Numbered from the stretch's first letter, positions 53,745-62,570 are shown. The stretch: DNA of 64,000 nt from CAJQHT01 sp038123275 (GCA_038123275.1 JAYORG010000002.1:62001-126000), one strand, 5' to 3'. A program made the numbers and translations. Notes: generated by a model from the letters alone, not told the origin.

Positions 53745-54311
53745 ATGATTGATCACAAAAAAGATACAATTTATGGCACTACAATTTTATCAGTTAGAAA
53801 AGATGGAAAAGTTGCTATTGCTGGTGATGGTCAAGTATCTTTTGGTAATACCGTTTTAAAAGCAACTGCTAAAAAAATTAGAAAATTAAATGAGGGTAAG
53901 GTCATAGTTGGTTTTGCTGGTGCCACAGCTGATGCCTTTACTTTATTTGAAAGATTAGAAGCTAAATTAGAACAATATCCAAATCAATTAACTAGATCTT
54001 GCGTTGAATTGGCTAAGGATTGGCGCACGGATAAATATTTAAGAAAGTTAGAGGCCATGATGATTGTGGTTGATAAAGATGTTTCTTTGGTATTAACTGG
54101 AAATGGTGATGTTTTAGAGCCAGAAGATGGAGTTGTTGGCATTGGATCCGGTGGTAATTTTGCTTTATCTGCAGCTAAGGCCCTAATTGATGTTAAGGGA
54201 ATAAAAGTTGATGAAATAGTAAAAAAATCAATGAAAATTGCTTCAGATTTATGTGTTTATACCAATAATAATCTAGTTATTGAAGTTTTACAGGAAGATA
54301 AAAATAAATGA
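53745..54311 (+). CDS. hslV: ATP-dependent protease subunit HslV
   Basis: 188 residues. A short propeptide precedes YGTTILSVRKDGKVAIAGDG; the catalytic Thr is T12 after cleavage at Gly. GQVSFGNTVLKATAKKIRKL and GVVGIGSGGNFALSAAKAL are HslV hallmarks. HslV forms the proteolytic core that works with the HslU ATPase in the cytoplasm. hslU normally follows hslV but here tolB does, overlapping the stop as ATGA. HslU must be elsewhere if the protease is functional. Confidence 0.95.
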   Translation: MIDHKKDTIYGTTILSVRKDGKVAIAGDGQVSFGNTVLKATAKKIRKLNEGKVIVGFAGATADAFTLFERLEAKLEQYPNQLTRSCVELAKDWRTDKYLRKLEAMMIVVDKDVSLVLTGNGDVLEPEDGVVGIGSGGNFALSAAKALIDVKGIKVDEIVKKSMKIASDLCVYTNNNLVIEVLQEDKNK

Positions 54312-55681
54312 GACATATTCTATTTTGCTTAACAATTTCTATTTTTATTATTGCTAATCAGCCATCTTCTTTTGCTGCCATAAGCTTTAATATTAAAAAT
54401 GATGATTTTACTAAAAGTAAGATTTTAATTTATGGTTTTGAAAGTAAAGATCCAAGAATTCAAAAAGATATTGATAAAATATTAGAGCAAATCAAAGAAA
54501 ATCTAAATAGCACAGCTTTATTTGACGTTATTACTGATATTAAATATTTAGAATTATTCAAAAGTGTAGTAAGTCCTAATCCTAATGAAGATATTTTATC
54601 TATTGAGAAAGTTCCAGATTTTAATAGATATGCTGGCGCTAAAATAGATGCTTTATTAATAGCAGATATTAAATTTAATGAGTTAGAATCTAAATTAGAG
54701 GTGAAGGTTAGGTTATGGGATGTGTTAGATGAAAGGCAATTATTTGGTAAATATTATGCCACAACTAAAGAGAGATACAAAAAAATGTCCAATATGGTTT
54801 CAGATAAGATATTTGAATCTATTACCGGAGAAAAGTCTGGTCATTTTGATACTCAAATTGTTTATGTTGCTGAAAGTGGTGGTCCAAGAAAGAGAATAAA
54901 AAGAATTGCCATAATGGATTTTGATGGAGAAAATAAAAAATATTTAACTAATGGTAAAGATTTAGTTCTTACTCCAATCTTTTCTACTAAACCAGAAGAG
55001 TTATTATTTTTGCGTTATTTTAATGATAGACCTCAAATATTTAATCTTGATGTACAAAATCAATTTATTTCCAAATTAAGTAAGATTAGAAAGACAACTT
55101 TTGCGCCATCAGCTCATCCAACTAATCCAAATTTATTATTATTCTCGGTAATTAATGGTGGAAATTCCAATATTTACGAAATAAATAGGTATAATGATCG
55201 CATTACTAGGTTAACTAATCATAGAAGTATCAACACAACTCCTTCTTATTCTCCAGATGGCAAAAAAATAGTTTTTTCTTCTGATCGTACTGGTACTGAA
55301 AAAATTTATGTAATGAATTACAATGGTAGTGGATTGAAGAGAATTAGTAACGGTAAAGGGTCTTATTCTAAACCAGTTTGGTCACCAGATGGTACTTTAA
55401 TTGCCTTTACTAAGATTGCTAATAATCGTTTTAGTATAGGCGTTATTACTCCTGATGGCAAAAATGAAAGAATAATTACTTCAAGCTATTTAGTAGAAGG
55501 TGCTCGTTGGTCACCAAATGGTCGTTATTTAATCTACTCCAAGAAAAGTGGACCATATGGTAAAAATAGTATTCCAAAGCTTTATATGATCGACATTATT
55601 ACTGAGTATGAAAGACGAATTCCAACTTCTAAGAATGAAGGTGCAACTGACCCTGACTGGGGTATGTCATGGGAGAAATAA
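54308..55681 (+). CDS. tolB: Tol-Pal system protein TolB
   Basis: 457 residues. The signal peptide is ILFCLTISIFIIANQPSSFA. The N-terminal TolB domain (about 25-160) and a six-bladed propeller follow, with blade motifs SPDGKKIVFSSDRTG, SPDGTLIAFTK and SPNGRYLIYSKKSG. TolB binds Pal and helps link the outer membrane to peptidoglycan during division. The start overlaps the hslV stop by four bases. tolQ, tolR, tolA and pal are not in the window. Confidence 0.95.
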   Translation: MRHILFCLTISIFIIANQPSSFAAISFNIKNDDFTKSKILIYGFESKDPRIQKDIDKILEQIKENLNSTALFDVITDIKYLELFKSVVSPNPNEDILSIEKVPDFNRYAGAKIDALLIADIKFNELESKLEVKVRLWDVLDERQLFGKYYATTKERYKKMSNMVSDKIFESITGEKSGHFDTQIVYVAESGGPRKRIKRIAIMDFDGENKKYLTNGKDLVLTPIFSTKPEELLFLRYFNDRPQIFNLDVQNQFISKLSKIRKTTFAPSAHPTNPNLLLFSVINGGNSNIYEINRYNDRITRLTNHRSINTTPSYSPDGKKIVFSSDRTGTEKIYVMNYNGSGLKRISNGKGSYSKPVWSPDGTLIAFTKIANNRFSIGVITPDGKNERIITSSYLVEGARWSPNGRYLIYSKKSGPYGKNSIPKLYMIDIITEYERRIPTSKNEGATDPDWGMSWEK

Positions 55682-55736
55682 GGTTTTAAAGCATCCAAGT
55701 TAATTTTGGATCTAATCTAATAATATTATTGGTTTG

Positions 55737-56834
55737 ATGTATTTTTATACCTTAAAAAGAGTTTTATTAATAATTCCAACATTATTTTTAATAATGTTGA
55801 TTAATTTCTTAATTATTCAGACTGCTCCAGGTGGTCCGGTTGAAAGGCTAATTGCTAATCTTAACAATCCTCACAGCGCTCAAGAATCAACCAATTTAAA
55901 TTTAACTTCAAAGATTAATTTAAATAACCAAAATATCTCTACAAAAACCATTAAATACCGCGGATCTCAAGGCATTGACCAAGAGCTAATTGAAAAGATC
56001 GAAAAGATTTATGGCTTTGATAAGCCTTTATGGGAACGTTTCTTCATAATGCTAAAAAAGTACCTGGTTTTTGATTTTGGAGAAAGTTTTTACCAAGATA
56101 AAAAGGTAGTAGATTTAGTATTAGAAAAAATGCCAGTTTCAATATCTCTAGGAATTTGGACAACTTTATTAATTTATTTAATTTCAATTCCTCTTGGTAT
56201 TAAAAAGGCTTTAAGAGATGGTAGTAAGTTTGATATTTGGACAAGTTTAGTAGTTGTAATAGGTTATGCTATCCCATCATTCTTATTTGCTATTTTACTT
56301 ATTATTTTATTTGCTGGAGGTAACTTTTTTGATATTTTTCCTTTAAGAGGTTTGGTCTCTAATAATTTTAGTGAATTAAATTGGTATCAAAAAATATTAG
56401 ATTATTTATGGCATATGTTTTTGCCAATTTTAGCTATGGTGATTGGTGGATTTGCAAGTTTAACTTTTTTGTGCAAAAACTCTTTTTTAGAAGAAATAAA
56501 TAAGCAATATGTCTTAACTGCAAAAGCCAAAGGTTTAACTTTAAATAAGGTGCTTTATGGGCATGTTTTTCGTAATGCTATGTTAATTATTGTTGCTGGT
56601 TTTCCAGCGGCTTTAATAGGAATATTATTTACTGGAGCTATGCTCATAGAAATTATTTTTTCTTTAGATGGGTTAGGCCTTCTTGGTTTTGAGGCTGCAA
56701 TTTCTAGAGATTATCCAGTAATATTTGGAACTCTCTACTTTTTTACTTTACTTGGTTTGCTAACTTCTATTATTGGAGACTTAACTTATAGGTTAATCGA
56801 TCCAAGAATTGATTTTTCCAGTAGAGTAGTTTAA
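55737..56834 (+). CDS. yejB: YejB-like peptide ABC transporter permease
   Basis: 365 residues from the ATG at 55737; a TTG directly before it is an alternative. RVLLIIPTLFLIMLINFLII is followed by QTAPGGPVERLIANL, the YejB opening. The BPD-transport motif EEINKQYVLTAKAKGLTLNK (EAA loop) contacts the ATPase, and DPRIDFSSRV ends the protein as in YejB. With YejA (1324-3108), YejE and YejF it would import peptides. yejE is expected next but a CBS-domain gene follows instead. Confidence 0.9.
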   Translation: MYFYTLKRVLLIIPTLFLIMLINFLIIQTAPGGPVERLIANLNNPHSAQESTNLNLTSKINLNNQNISTKTIKYRGSQGIDQELIEKIEKIYGFDKPLWERFFIMLKKYLVFDFGESFYQDKKVVDLVLEKMPVSISLGIWTTLLIYLISIPLGIKKALRDGSKFDIWTSLVVVIGYAIPSFLFAILLIILFAGGNFFDIFPLRGLVSNNFSELNWYQKILDYLWHMFLPILAMVIGGFASLTFLCKNSFLEEINKQYVLTAKAKGLTLNKVLYGHVFRNAMLIIVAGFPAALIGILFTGAMLIEIIFSLDGLGLLGFEAAISRDYPVIFGTLYFFTLLGLLTSIIGDLTYRLIDPRIDFSSRVV

Positions 56835-56871
56835 TTCATCATGACTAATAATAAAAACAATAAATGTAATT

Positions 56872-58134
56872 ATGGACGAAATAATTCTTATTTATTCAAT
56901 TGCAATATTTTTCTTAATTTTATTGTCGGCCTTTTTCTCTGGCTCTGAAACTGGTATTACCGCTTCTTCTAAAGGAAAAATTCATCGTTTATCTATTGAT
57001 GGCAATAAAGCGGCATCAAGAGTTGAACATCTTTTAAAGGATAAAGATAGTTTGATTGCTACAATTTTGCTTGGGAATAACATTGTTAATATTTTAGGAG
57101 CTTCTATTGCCACTAGTTTATTTATTAAATATTTTGGTGAAGCTGGTGTTTTTTATGCTACAATAACAATGACTATTTTATTATTAGTTTTTAGTGAGAT
57201 AACCCCTAAAACTTATGCTTTAAAAAACCCTGAAAAGGTTGCTTTAATAACAGTTTGGCCATTATCATTCTTTGCCAAATTATTTTATCCAATAACAAAA
57301 ATAATAAATGGTGTAGTTAGTTTGTTAAGTAAATCATCAGTTAAAAAAGGTAAAAATATTACCATATCAGACTTTGATGAAATTAGAGGAACTATTGCCT
57401 TGAAGCATCAGGAGGGGTCAATGGTTAAATATGATAAAGATATGATTAGTGGAGTTCTAGACCTAAATGATGTTTCTATTGCTGACGTGATAGTGCATAG
57501 AAAAAATATTGAATCAATAAATATTGATCAAGATATTAAGGATATTATTAAGCAATCTTTCAAAATAAATCATACTAAAATCCCCTTATGGCAGGGTGAT
57601 AAAGATAATATTGTTTCAATATTAAATATTAAAAAGTTAATCAAGCTACTACATAAGCATAATAACAATTTTAGTAAGATTAAATTAAATACCATAACTT
57701 TAAAGCCTTGGTTTGTTCCAATTACAAATAGTTTAAGAGATCAATTATCTAGCTTTAGAAAAAAAGAAAAGAAATTTGCTATTGCCATTGATGAATATGG
57801 CGCTTTAGTCGGTATTATTACCTTGGAGGATATTTTAGAGGAAATTGTTGGTAATATTAATGAAAGAGAGATAAGAAAAAAATCAAAAATTATTAAGCTA
57901 AAAAATGACTATTATCAGATTCCAGGAGAATTTCCTATTAGAGATATTAATAGAAAGTTAAATTGGAATTTATCAGAAACAGATGATAAATTTTCAACTT
58001 TAGCTGGATTTATTATTGAGAAAACACAGAGAATACCAGAGGAAAAGGAAGAATTTGAGATGGATGGTTTTTCAATAAAAATTTCCAAAAAGAAACAAAA
58101 TAAAATTATTTTGTTGAAAGTAAAGAAAATTTAA
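56872..58134 (+). CDS. CNNM/CorC-type membrane protein with CBS domains
   Basis: 420 residues. A DUF21 membrane domain (about 1-180; FFLILLSAFFSGSETGITAS, TILLGNNIVNILGAS, FSEITPKTYALKNPEKVA) is followed by a CBS pair (about 205-325; DVIVHRKNIESINID, AIDEYGALVGIITLEDILEE) and a CorC_HlyC domain. The family is linked to Mg2+ efflux or homeostasis, and older annotation calls it hemolysin TlyC. DEYGALVGIITLEDILEEIVG is a strong signature. It lies 37 bp after yejB in the position where yejE might be expected. Confidence 0.88.
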   Translation: MDEIILIYSIAIFFLILLSAFFSGSETGITASSKGKIHRLSIDGNKAASRVEHLLKDKDSLIATILLGNNIVNILGASIATSLFIKYFGEAGVFYATITMTILLLVFSEITPKTYALKNPEKVALITVWPLSFFAKLFYPITKIINGVVSLLSKSSVKKGKNITISDFDEIRGTIALKHQEGSMVKYDKDMISGVLDLNDVSIADVIVHRKNIESINIDQDIKDIIKQSFKINHTKIPLWQGDKDNIVSILNIKKLIKLLHKHNNNFSKIKLNTITLKPWFVPITNSLRDQLSSFRKKEKKFAIAIDEYGALVGIITLEDILEEIVGNINEREIRKKSKIIKLKNDYYQIPGEFPIRDINRKLNWNLSETDDKFSTLAGFIIEKTQRIPEEKEEFEMDGFSIKISKKKQNKIILLKVKKI

Positions 58135-58194
58135 GGTACCATGTTTAAGAGGATTGCTTAGTTAATTTTTAATTTAATCTTTTATTATTAAGTC

Positions 58195-59000
58195 ATGCAA
58201 AAAATATTATTTAGCTTATTATTATTATCTTTTTCTTCTAATTCATTTGCTCAAGAAGCTGACATTCCTAACCCTAGAGTTCCAACTGAGACTACATCTG
58301 AATCTTTAGGTGATTTTGATGGTGCAAGTAAAGATAATTCTGCACAAAGGAGATTTAATTTAAAAAAAATAAAAGATAGAGTATTTAAGAAAATTCAAGA
58401 AAATAGAGATCAAAGACAAGAAGCTCGTCAGGAAAGAAGAAGCGATAGACAGGAGGCTCGCCAAGAAAGAAGGAGTGATATTCAAGATGCCCGTCAGGAA
58501 AGAAAGAGTGATAGGCAGGAGACTCGTCAAGATAATAGATCTAATAGACAAGATGCTCGTCAAGATAACAGATCTAACAGGCAAGAAACTCGTCAAAATA
58601 ACAGATCTAACAGGCAAGAAACTCGTCAAGATAATAGATCTAATAGACAAGATGCTCGTCAAAATAACAGATCTAACAGGCAAGAAACTCGTCAAGATAA
58701 TAGATCTAANNNNNNNNNNNNNNNNNNNNNNNNNNNNNNNNNNNNNNNNNNNNNNNNNNNNNNNNNNNNNNNNNNNNNNNNNNNNNNNNNNNNNNNNNNN
58801 NNNNNNNNNATAACAGATCTAACAGGCAAGAAACTCGTCAAGATAATAGATCTAATAGACAAGAAACTCGTCAAAATAACAGATCATCAACAAATGCTAG
58901 ATCAACTGGTAATAGATCTCCTAGGGCATCTTCCAATTCTAGAAGTTCAGCAGGAGGAAGTAAGTCAAGAGGTGGAAATATAAGGGAAAATAGAAGATGA
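58195..59000 (+). CDS. Secreted Arg/Gln-rich repeat protein, interrupted by an assembly gap
   Basis: The frame starts with a signal peptide (ILFSLLLLSFSSNSFAQ), then an Arg/Gln-rich region (RQEARQERRSDRQEARQE). A run of 11-residue units DNRSNRQETRQ continues until the N run at 58710-58809. After the gap, the same repeat resumes in another frame relative to the start (NNRSNRQETRQ, from 58809) and ends at a TGA at 58998-59000 after a Ser/Arg/Gly-rich tail. The 100 Ns therefore do not represent the true length. The product should be an exported, highly basic, low-complexity protein; function unknown. Confidence 0.75.
58525..58887 (+). repeat. 33-bp tandem repeat array containing a gap of 100 N
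   Basis: Units of 33 bp begin with CGTCAAGATAATAGATCTAA (for example at 58525 and 58558). At least five copies are visible before the gap and two after. The unit encodes 11 residues. The gap (58710-58809) almost certainly results from collapse of near-identical copies during assembly. Confidence 0.9.
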
Positions 59001-59013
59001 TAAAGCTACTTAC

Positions 59014-59029
59014 TAGCTCTTAAGAGCTA
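59014..59029. repeat. 16-bp perfect palindrome
   Basis: TAGCTCTTAAGAGCTA lies 14 bp after the repeat-protein stop. It could end transcription as a hairpin or be a small operator; only a short T run follows a few bases later. Confidence 0.45.
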
Positions 59030-59193
59030 TCAAGATATTTTTAAATGTCATATTACTGCTATTTGTGCTTATTTTTTGTGAAAAGCTACGGAGATAAATC
59101 ATAGATTTATGATCGTAAAAGCTAAAAACAATTATTAATTGGCTAATAGTGTCTATTTATAAATAGAAGAAAATCTAACATTTAAAAAGATTT

Positions 59194-60138
59194 ATGATAG
59201 GTTCTAAAGGTATTTTTAATATTACTGCTGAAGATAGCGGCTTAAGACTTGACCGTTTTTTAATTAACCAAGGCCTTAATTTTTCATTAATTCAGAAATT
59301 AGTCAGAAAAAAATCCATAAAAGTTAATGGAACAAAGACTCAGATATCTTATTGTTTAAAACAAGGAGATGAAATTATTATTTTTGCTAATTTAGATTTT
59401 AAGAAAAAAATCAAGAAAGATAAGGCAATTAATCCAAAGTTTGTTCGTGATATTAAGAATTCAATTATCTTTCAGGATCAGAACCTAATTGCCATTAATA
59501 AAGAAATAGGTTTAGCAGTGCAGGGTGGAAGTGGAATAAAATTTTGTATTGATGATGTATTGCCTTATCTTAAGTTTGAAAATAATAATAATCCAAAATT
59601 AGTGCATCGTCTTGATAAAGATACTAGCGGATTATTATTGATTGCTAGAAATAGAAGATCTGCTGATTTTTTAACTAATGCATTCAAGGAAAAGATAATC
59701 AAAAAAACTTATTTAGCGTTAGTAAAGGGTATTCCAGGAAAGAAATCTGGAATTATTGATATTCCAATTTTAAAAAAATATCAAGGCGTAAATGAAAAGG
59801 TTTACAAAGATAAAATTAATGGTAAGCAGGCCATAACTAAATATAAGTTAATAAAAGAATATCAAGATCAGGATATGTCATTAATTGAGTTAAACCCTTT
59901 AACAGGCAGAACTCATCAAATTAGAGTTCATCTAAAAGAGATAGGTCATCCCATTATTGGTGATTTTAAATATGGCAATAAAAACACTAACTTTGACTCT
60001 TTATCGTTAAAAAAGAGGCTTTATTTACATTCATTAAAGGTGCAGTTGCCAAATTTTTTTGGTAAGGAGTTAAAAATTGAAACTCATAAAAACTTGCAAG
60101 CTGAAGACTATTTAAAAGTTTTTAGGACAGATTCTTAA
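59194..60138 (+). CDS. rluC: RluA-family 23S rRNA pseudouridine synthase (RluC/RluD type)
   Basis: 314 residues. An S4 RNA-binding domain (about 10-60; GLRLDRFLINQGLNFSLIQK) precedes the synthase domain. The catalytic Asp is in LVHRLDKDTSGLLLIARN near residue 141. LNPLTGRTHQIRVHLKEIGH and PIIGDFKYG complete the family motifs. It isomerises specific uridines in 23S rRNA; telling RluC from RluD is not safe from sequence reading alone. Convergent with trcR. Confidence 0.88.
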   Translation: MIGSKGIFNITAEDSGLRLDRFLINQGLNFSLIQKLVRKKSIKVNGTKTQISYCLKQGDEIIIFANLDFKKKIKKDKAINPKFVRDIKNSIIFQDQNLIAINKEIGLAVQGGSGIKFCIDDVLPYLKFENNNNPKLVHRLDKDTSGLLLIARNRRSADFLTNAFKEKIIKKTYLALVKGIPGKKSGIIDIPILKKYQGVNEKVYKDKINGKQAITKYKLIKEYQDQDMSLIELNPLTGRTHQIRVHLKEIGHPIIGDFKYGNKNTNFDSLSLKKRLYLHSLKVQLPNFFGKELKIETHKNLQAEDYLKVFRTDS

Positions 60139-60150
60139 GGTATAATCTAG

Positions 60151-60723
60151 CTATTTCTTAGTTTTTTTCTTGGTTTCTTTTTCAGAAGTATTTTCTGCGT
60201 CATCTACAATAATCTTATTAAATTGAGATTGACTACAAAGACCAAGCAACACAACGTCACGAGGTTTAATGTTTTTCATGTTCCAATGAGTTCTATTTCT
60301 AATAGAATCAATCATAACATTAGTAGTTCCGATTAACTTTCTAATTTGAGCATTGGTAATTTCTGGATAATATTTTAACAAGTAAGATATTCCATCTGGT
60401 TTATCACCTCTTCTAGCTATTGGAGTATATTTTGTAGCTTTTTTACCAGGAGTTTTTATGCCCTTAGAGACGCTTGTGCTTAGTTTTAAAGATCTAGTAG
60501 GATCTTTTTGACACCTTTCTATCTCTTCCAATGTTAACTGACCTGATGTAACTGGATTTTGTCCAACAATACCAGAAGCCACATCTCCATCGGCAATTCC
60601 TTGTACTTCAAGTTCATGAAATCCACAAAAATCAGCAATTTGCTTGAAGGTAATAGATGTATTTTCAACCAACCAAACGACGGTTGCTTTTCGCATTAAA
60701 GGTAAATCTTGATTTGTTTGCAT
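60151..60723 (-). CDS. trcR: TrcR-type cell-cycle transcriptional regulator (DUF1013)
   Basis: 190 residues. PLMRKATVVWLVENTSITFK, then QIADFCGFHELEVQGIADGD and SGQLTLEEIERCQKDP match the alphaproteobacterial DUF1013 family. A second segment (YPEITNAQIRKLIGTTNVMI, then RNRTHWNMKNIKPRDVVLLG) resembles another helix-turn-helix half. The protein is annotated as cell-cycle regulator TrcR in alphaproteobacteria. Its presence is one of the strongest taxonomic markers in the window. The C-terminal tail is Lys/Glu/Thr-rich. Convergent with the pseudouridine synthase gene. Confidence 0.88.
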   Translation of the reverse strand: MQTNQDLPLMRKATVVWLVENTSITFKQIADFCGFHELEVQGIADGDVASGIVGQNPVTSGQLTLEEIERCQKDPTRSLKLSTSVSKGIKTPGKKATKYTPIARRGDKPDGISYLLKYYPEITNAQIRKLIGTTNVMIDSIRNRTHWNMKNIKPRDVVLLGLCSQSQFNKIIVDDAENTSEKETKKKTKK

Positions 60724-60824
60724 TTGCTTTTAAAGTTAATATGGTTTGAACTAATTTTCTAAGCCACTGATTTAATTACAGATCTTTTTTCAAGTCAACT
60801 ACCAATTTGATTTAAGCAATAGCT

Positions 60825-61595
60825 ATGTTATTTATTATTTCTCCAGCAAAATCTTTAGACTTTGATGTTAAAAATATTCCTAAAAATATTTCAAATCCAC
60901 AATTTTTAACAAAAAGCGAGTCCTTAATAAAGGAATTAAGAAAATTATCTTGCAATGATCTATCAAAATTAATGAAAATTAGTGCTAAATTAGCAGATTT
61001 AAATTTTAACAGATATCAAGATTTTAGCGTTCCATTCAACATTAACAACTCTAAACCAGCATTATTTGTTTTTAATGGCGATGTGTATAGTGGCATTGAT
61101 GAGAAGAATTATGATGAGGAAGATTTAGAGTTTGCCCAAAATAATTTAAGAATTTTATCTGGTTTATACGGAGTTTTAAGGCCTTTAGATTTAATACAAG
61201 CCTATCGCTTAGAGATGGGTGTTAACTTAAAAAATAACAGTAATAAAAATTTATATGAATTTTGGAAAACAGATATTGCTAATTATTTCAATCAAGAACT
61301 ATTAAAAAGAGATGAAAAATTAATAGTCAATCTAGCCTCAAATGAATATAGTAGTGTTATTGATAAAAACTTATTAAATGGCAAGTTGTTAAATATTATT
61401 TTTAAAAATAATAAAAATGGAGTTTATAAAAATATTGGTATTTTTGCTAAAAAAGCTCGTGGCTTAATGGCTAATTTTATTATCAAAGATAAAGTTATAA
61501 CAGCAGAAGGTTTAAAATTGTTTAATAAGGCTGGATACCAATTTAAAGAAGAATTTTCTGATGAGTTAAATTGGCATTTTTATAGTAATGGATAA
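60825..61595 (+). CDS. yaaA: Peroxide stress protein YaaA
   Basis: 256 residues. MLFIISPAKSLDFD opens the protein, a YaaA hallmark. FNGDVYSGIDEKNY, ILSGLYGVLRPLDLIQAYRL and IVNLASNEYSSVID are conserved, and KKARGLMANFIIK near the end is diagnostic. In E. coli YaaA lowers free iron and limits peroxide damage; the molecular activity is unclear but the fold binds DNA. It lies upstream of a tRNA gene and diverges from trcR across 101 bp. Confidence 0.93.
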   Translation: MLFIISPAKSLDFDVKNIPKNISNPQFLTKSESLIKELRKLSCNDLSKLMKISAKLADLNFNRYQDFSVPFNINNSKPALFVFNGDVYSGIDEKNYDEEDLEFAQNNLRILSGLYGVLRPLDLIQAYRLEMGVNLKNNSNKNLYEFWKTDIANYFNQELLKRDEKLIVNLASNEYSSVIDKNLLNGKLLNIIFKNNKNGVYKNIGIFAKKARGLMANFIIKDKVITAEGLKLFNKAGYQFKEEFSDELNWHFYSNG

Positions 61596-61641
61596 ATAAT
61601 ACTTTTATATATCAATTGTCTCAATTTCAATTGATTTTAAC

Positions 61642-61670
61642 TTGACTTTGAAGGATTGTCGTTAAATAAT
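61642..61670 (+). promoter_or_regulatory. Promoter of tRNA-Gln
   Basis: TTGACT at 61642-61647 and AATAAT at 61665-61670 are separated by 17 bp. The predicted start, about 61677, is some 16 bp before the tRNA. One mismatch in the -35 and one in the -10 make it one of the better sigma70-type matches in the window. Confidence 0.6.
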
Positions 61671-61692
61671 GCCGTTCTTATCAAAGAGATAT

Positions 61693-61767
61693 TGGGACGT
61701 GGCCAAGCGGTAAGGCAACGGGTTTTGATCTCGTCATGCGCAGGTTCGAATCCTGCCGTCCCAGCCA
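61693..61767 (+). tRNA. tRNA-Gln(UUG)
   Basis: A 75-nt cloverleaf. The acceptor TGGGACG pairs with CGTCCCA, followed by the discriminator G and an encoded CCA. The anticodon stem ACGGG/CTCGT encloses loop TTTTGAT with anticodon TTG. The T arm is GCAGG-TTCGAAT-CCTGC. A strong hairpin terminator follows at once. The last 24 bases around the 3' end are repeated at 61924-61947. Confidence 0.95.
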
Positions 61768-61768
61768 T

Positions 61769-61808
61769 AAAGAGAGCTGTTTGACATTTATGTCAGACAG
61801 CTCTCTTT
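61769..61808 (+). terminator. Intrinsic terminator of tRNA-Gln
   Basis: AAAGAGAGCTGT at 61769-61780 pairs with ACAGCTCTCTTT at 61797-61808, and the inner TGACAT/ATGTCA extends the stem. It is followed by TTTATTGTTG. The long GC-containing stem directly after the tRNA supports a terminator. Confidence 0.8.
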
Positions 61809-61923
61809 ATTGTTGTGGATCAAAGTATAAGAAGCTATTCGACAAAAAGCCGTTATGTAACTTGGCTAGGTTTGCTAGCCTAGTGTAATAGGCGTTTGCA
61901 ACGAGGACCTTCAGGTCCGAAGT

Positions 61924-61947
61924 AATCCTGCCGTCCCAGCCATAAAG
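61924..61947 (+). repeat. 24-bp duplication of the tRNA-Gln 3' end
   Basis: Bases 61924-61947 are identical to 61749-61772: the T-arm 3' strand, acceptor 3' strand, discriminator, CCA and six flanking bases. Sequence just upstream (from about 61893) contains short matches to the anticodon region, then a GGACCT/AGGTCC hairpin. It may be the remnant of a second tRNA copy or an attachment-site scar left by an integrating element. Confidence 0.8.
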
Positions 61948-61980
61948 TTATAATTTAATAATAAATAATATAAGATAACC

Positions 61981-62556
61981 ATGGACAATATATCATTAAT
62001 AATAATAATTGGCTTACCATTAATTGTAGCATATATATGGTATGCAGGGATTATTTCCAAAAAGAATAAAGCCAAAGAGTCTTTATCTGGAATTGATGTT
62101 CAGTTAAAGAAGCGCAATAATTTAATACCCAATATATTAAAAATAACTGCAAAGTTCATGAAGCATGAGAAGGAGTTAATTACAAAAGTAACGGAGCTTC
62201 GTAGTAAGGTAGAAAATGATTATGATGTGGATGATATTGAGAGTGTAAAGTCTCATTTAAAAGATGTTGGTGCTTTGGATAGCAATTTAGGTAAGTTGAT
62301 GATATCTGTTGAAGATTATCCAGATTTAAAATCAGATAAAACTATGATTCAAGCACAACGTACTTACAATGAAGTTGAGGAGCAGATTGCTGCTGCGCGT
62401 CGTTTTTATAATTCTAGTGTTACTGCCTTAAATAATTCTATTGAGATATTTCCAGGAAATCTATTAGCTGGTCTTGCAAAGGCTAAGATTATGCCTTTTT
62501 ATAAAACTGACGAGTTGTCAAAAGCTCCAATTGATGCGAATAAGTTTCTTGATTAA
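61981..62556 (+). CDS. lemA: LemA family protein
   Basis: 191 residues. An N-terminal membrane anchor (about 5-24: LIIIIGLPLIVAYIWYAG) precedes a long helical domain. NKAKESLSGIDVQLKKRNNL, then IPNILKI, is the LemA signature, and QRTYNEVEEQIAAARRFYNS, then SVTALNNSIEIFPGN, is the conserved second half. The function of LemA proteins is poorly defined; they are membrane-associated. It is followed by a DUF3137 gene (14 bp) and a DUF898 gene (41 bp), so the three probably form an operon. Confidence 0.92.
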   Translation: MDNISLIIIIGLPLIVAYIWYAGIISKKNKAKESLSGIDVQLKKRNNLIPNILKITAKFMKHEKELITKVTELRSKVENDYDVDDIESVKSHLKDVGALDSNLGKLMISVEDYPDLKSDKTMIQAQRTYNEVEEQIAAARRFYNSSVTALNNSIEIFPGNLLAGLAKAKIMPFYKTDELSKAPIDANKFLD

Positions 62557-62570
62557 TTAATTTTAATATC

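Noticed and set aside
56872..58134. Hemolysin (TlyC) role for the CBS-domain gene
   Set aside because: The domain order DUF21-CBS-CorC indicates an ion-homeostasis protein; the hemolysin label is historical.
58525..58887. CRISPR array
   Set aside because: Regular 33-bp units without distinct spacers; they encode an 11-residue protein repeat, and no cas gene is present.
58809..58983. Reading the repeat protein straight through the N gap to a stop at 58983
   Set aside because: The tail after the gap would be in the wrong frame; the repeat continues in another frame and ends at 59000.
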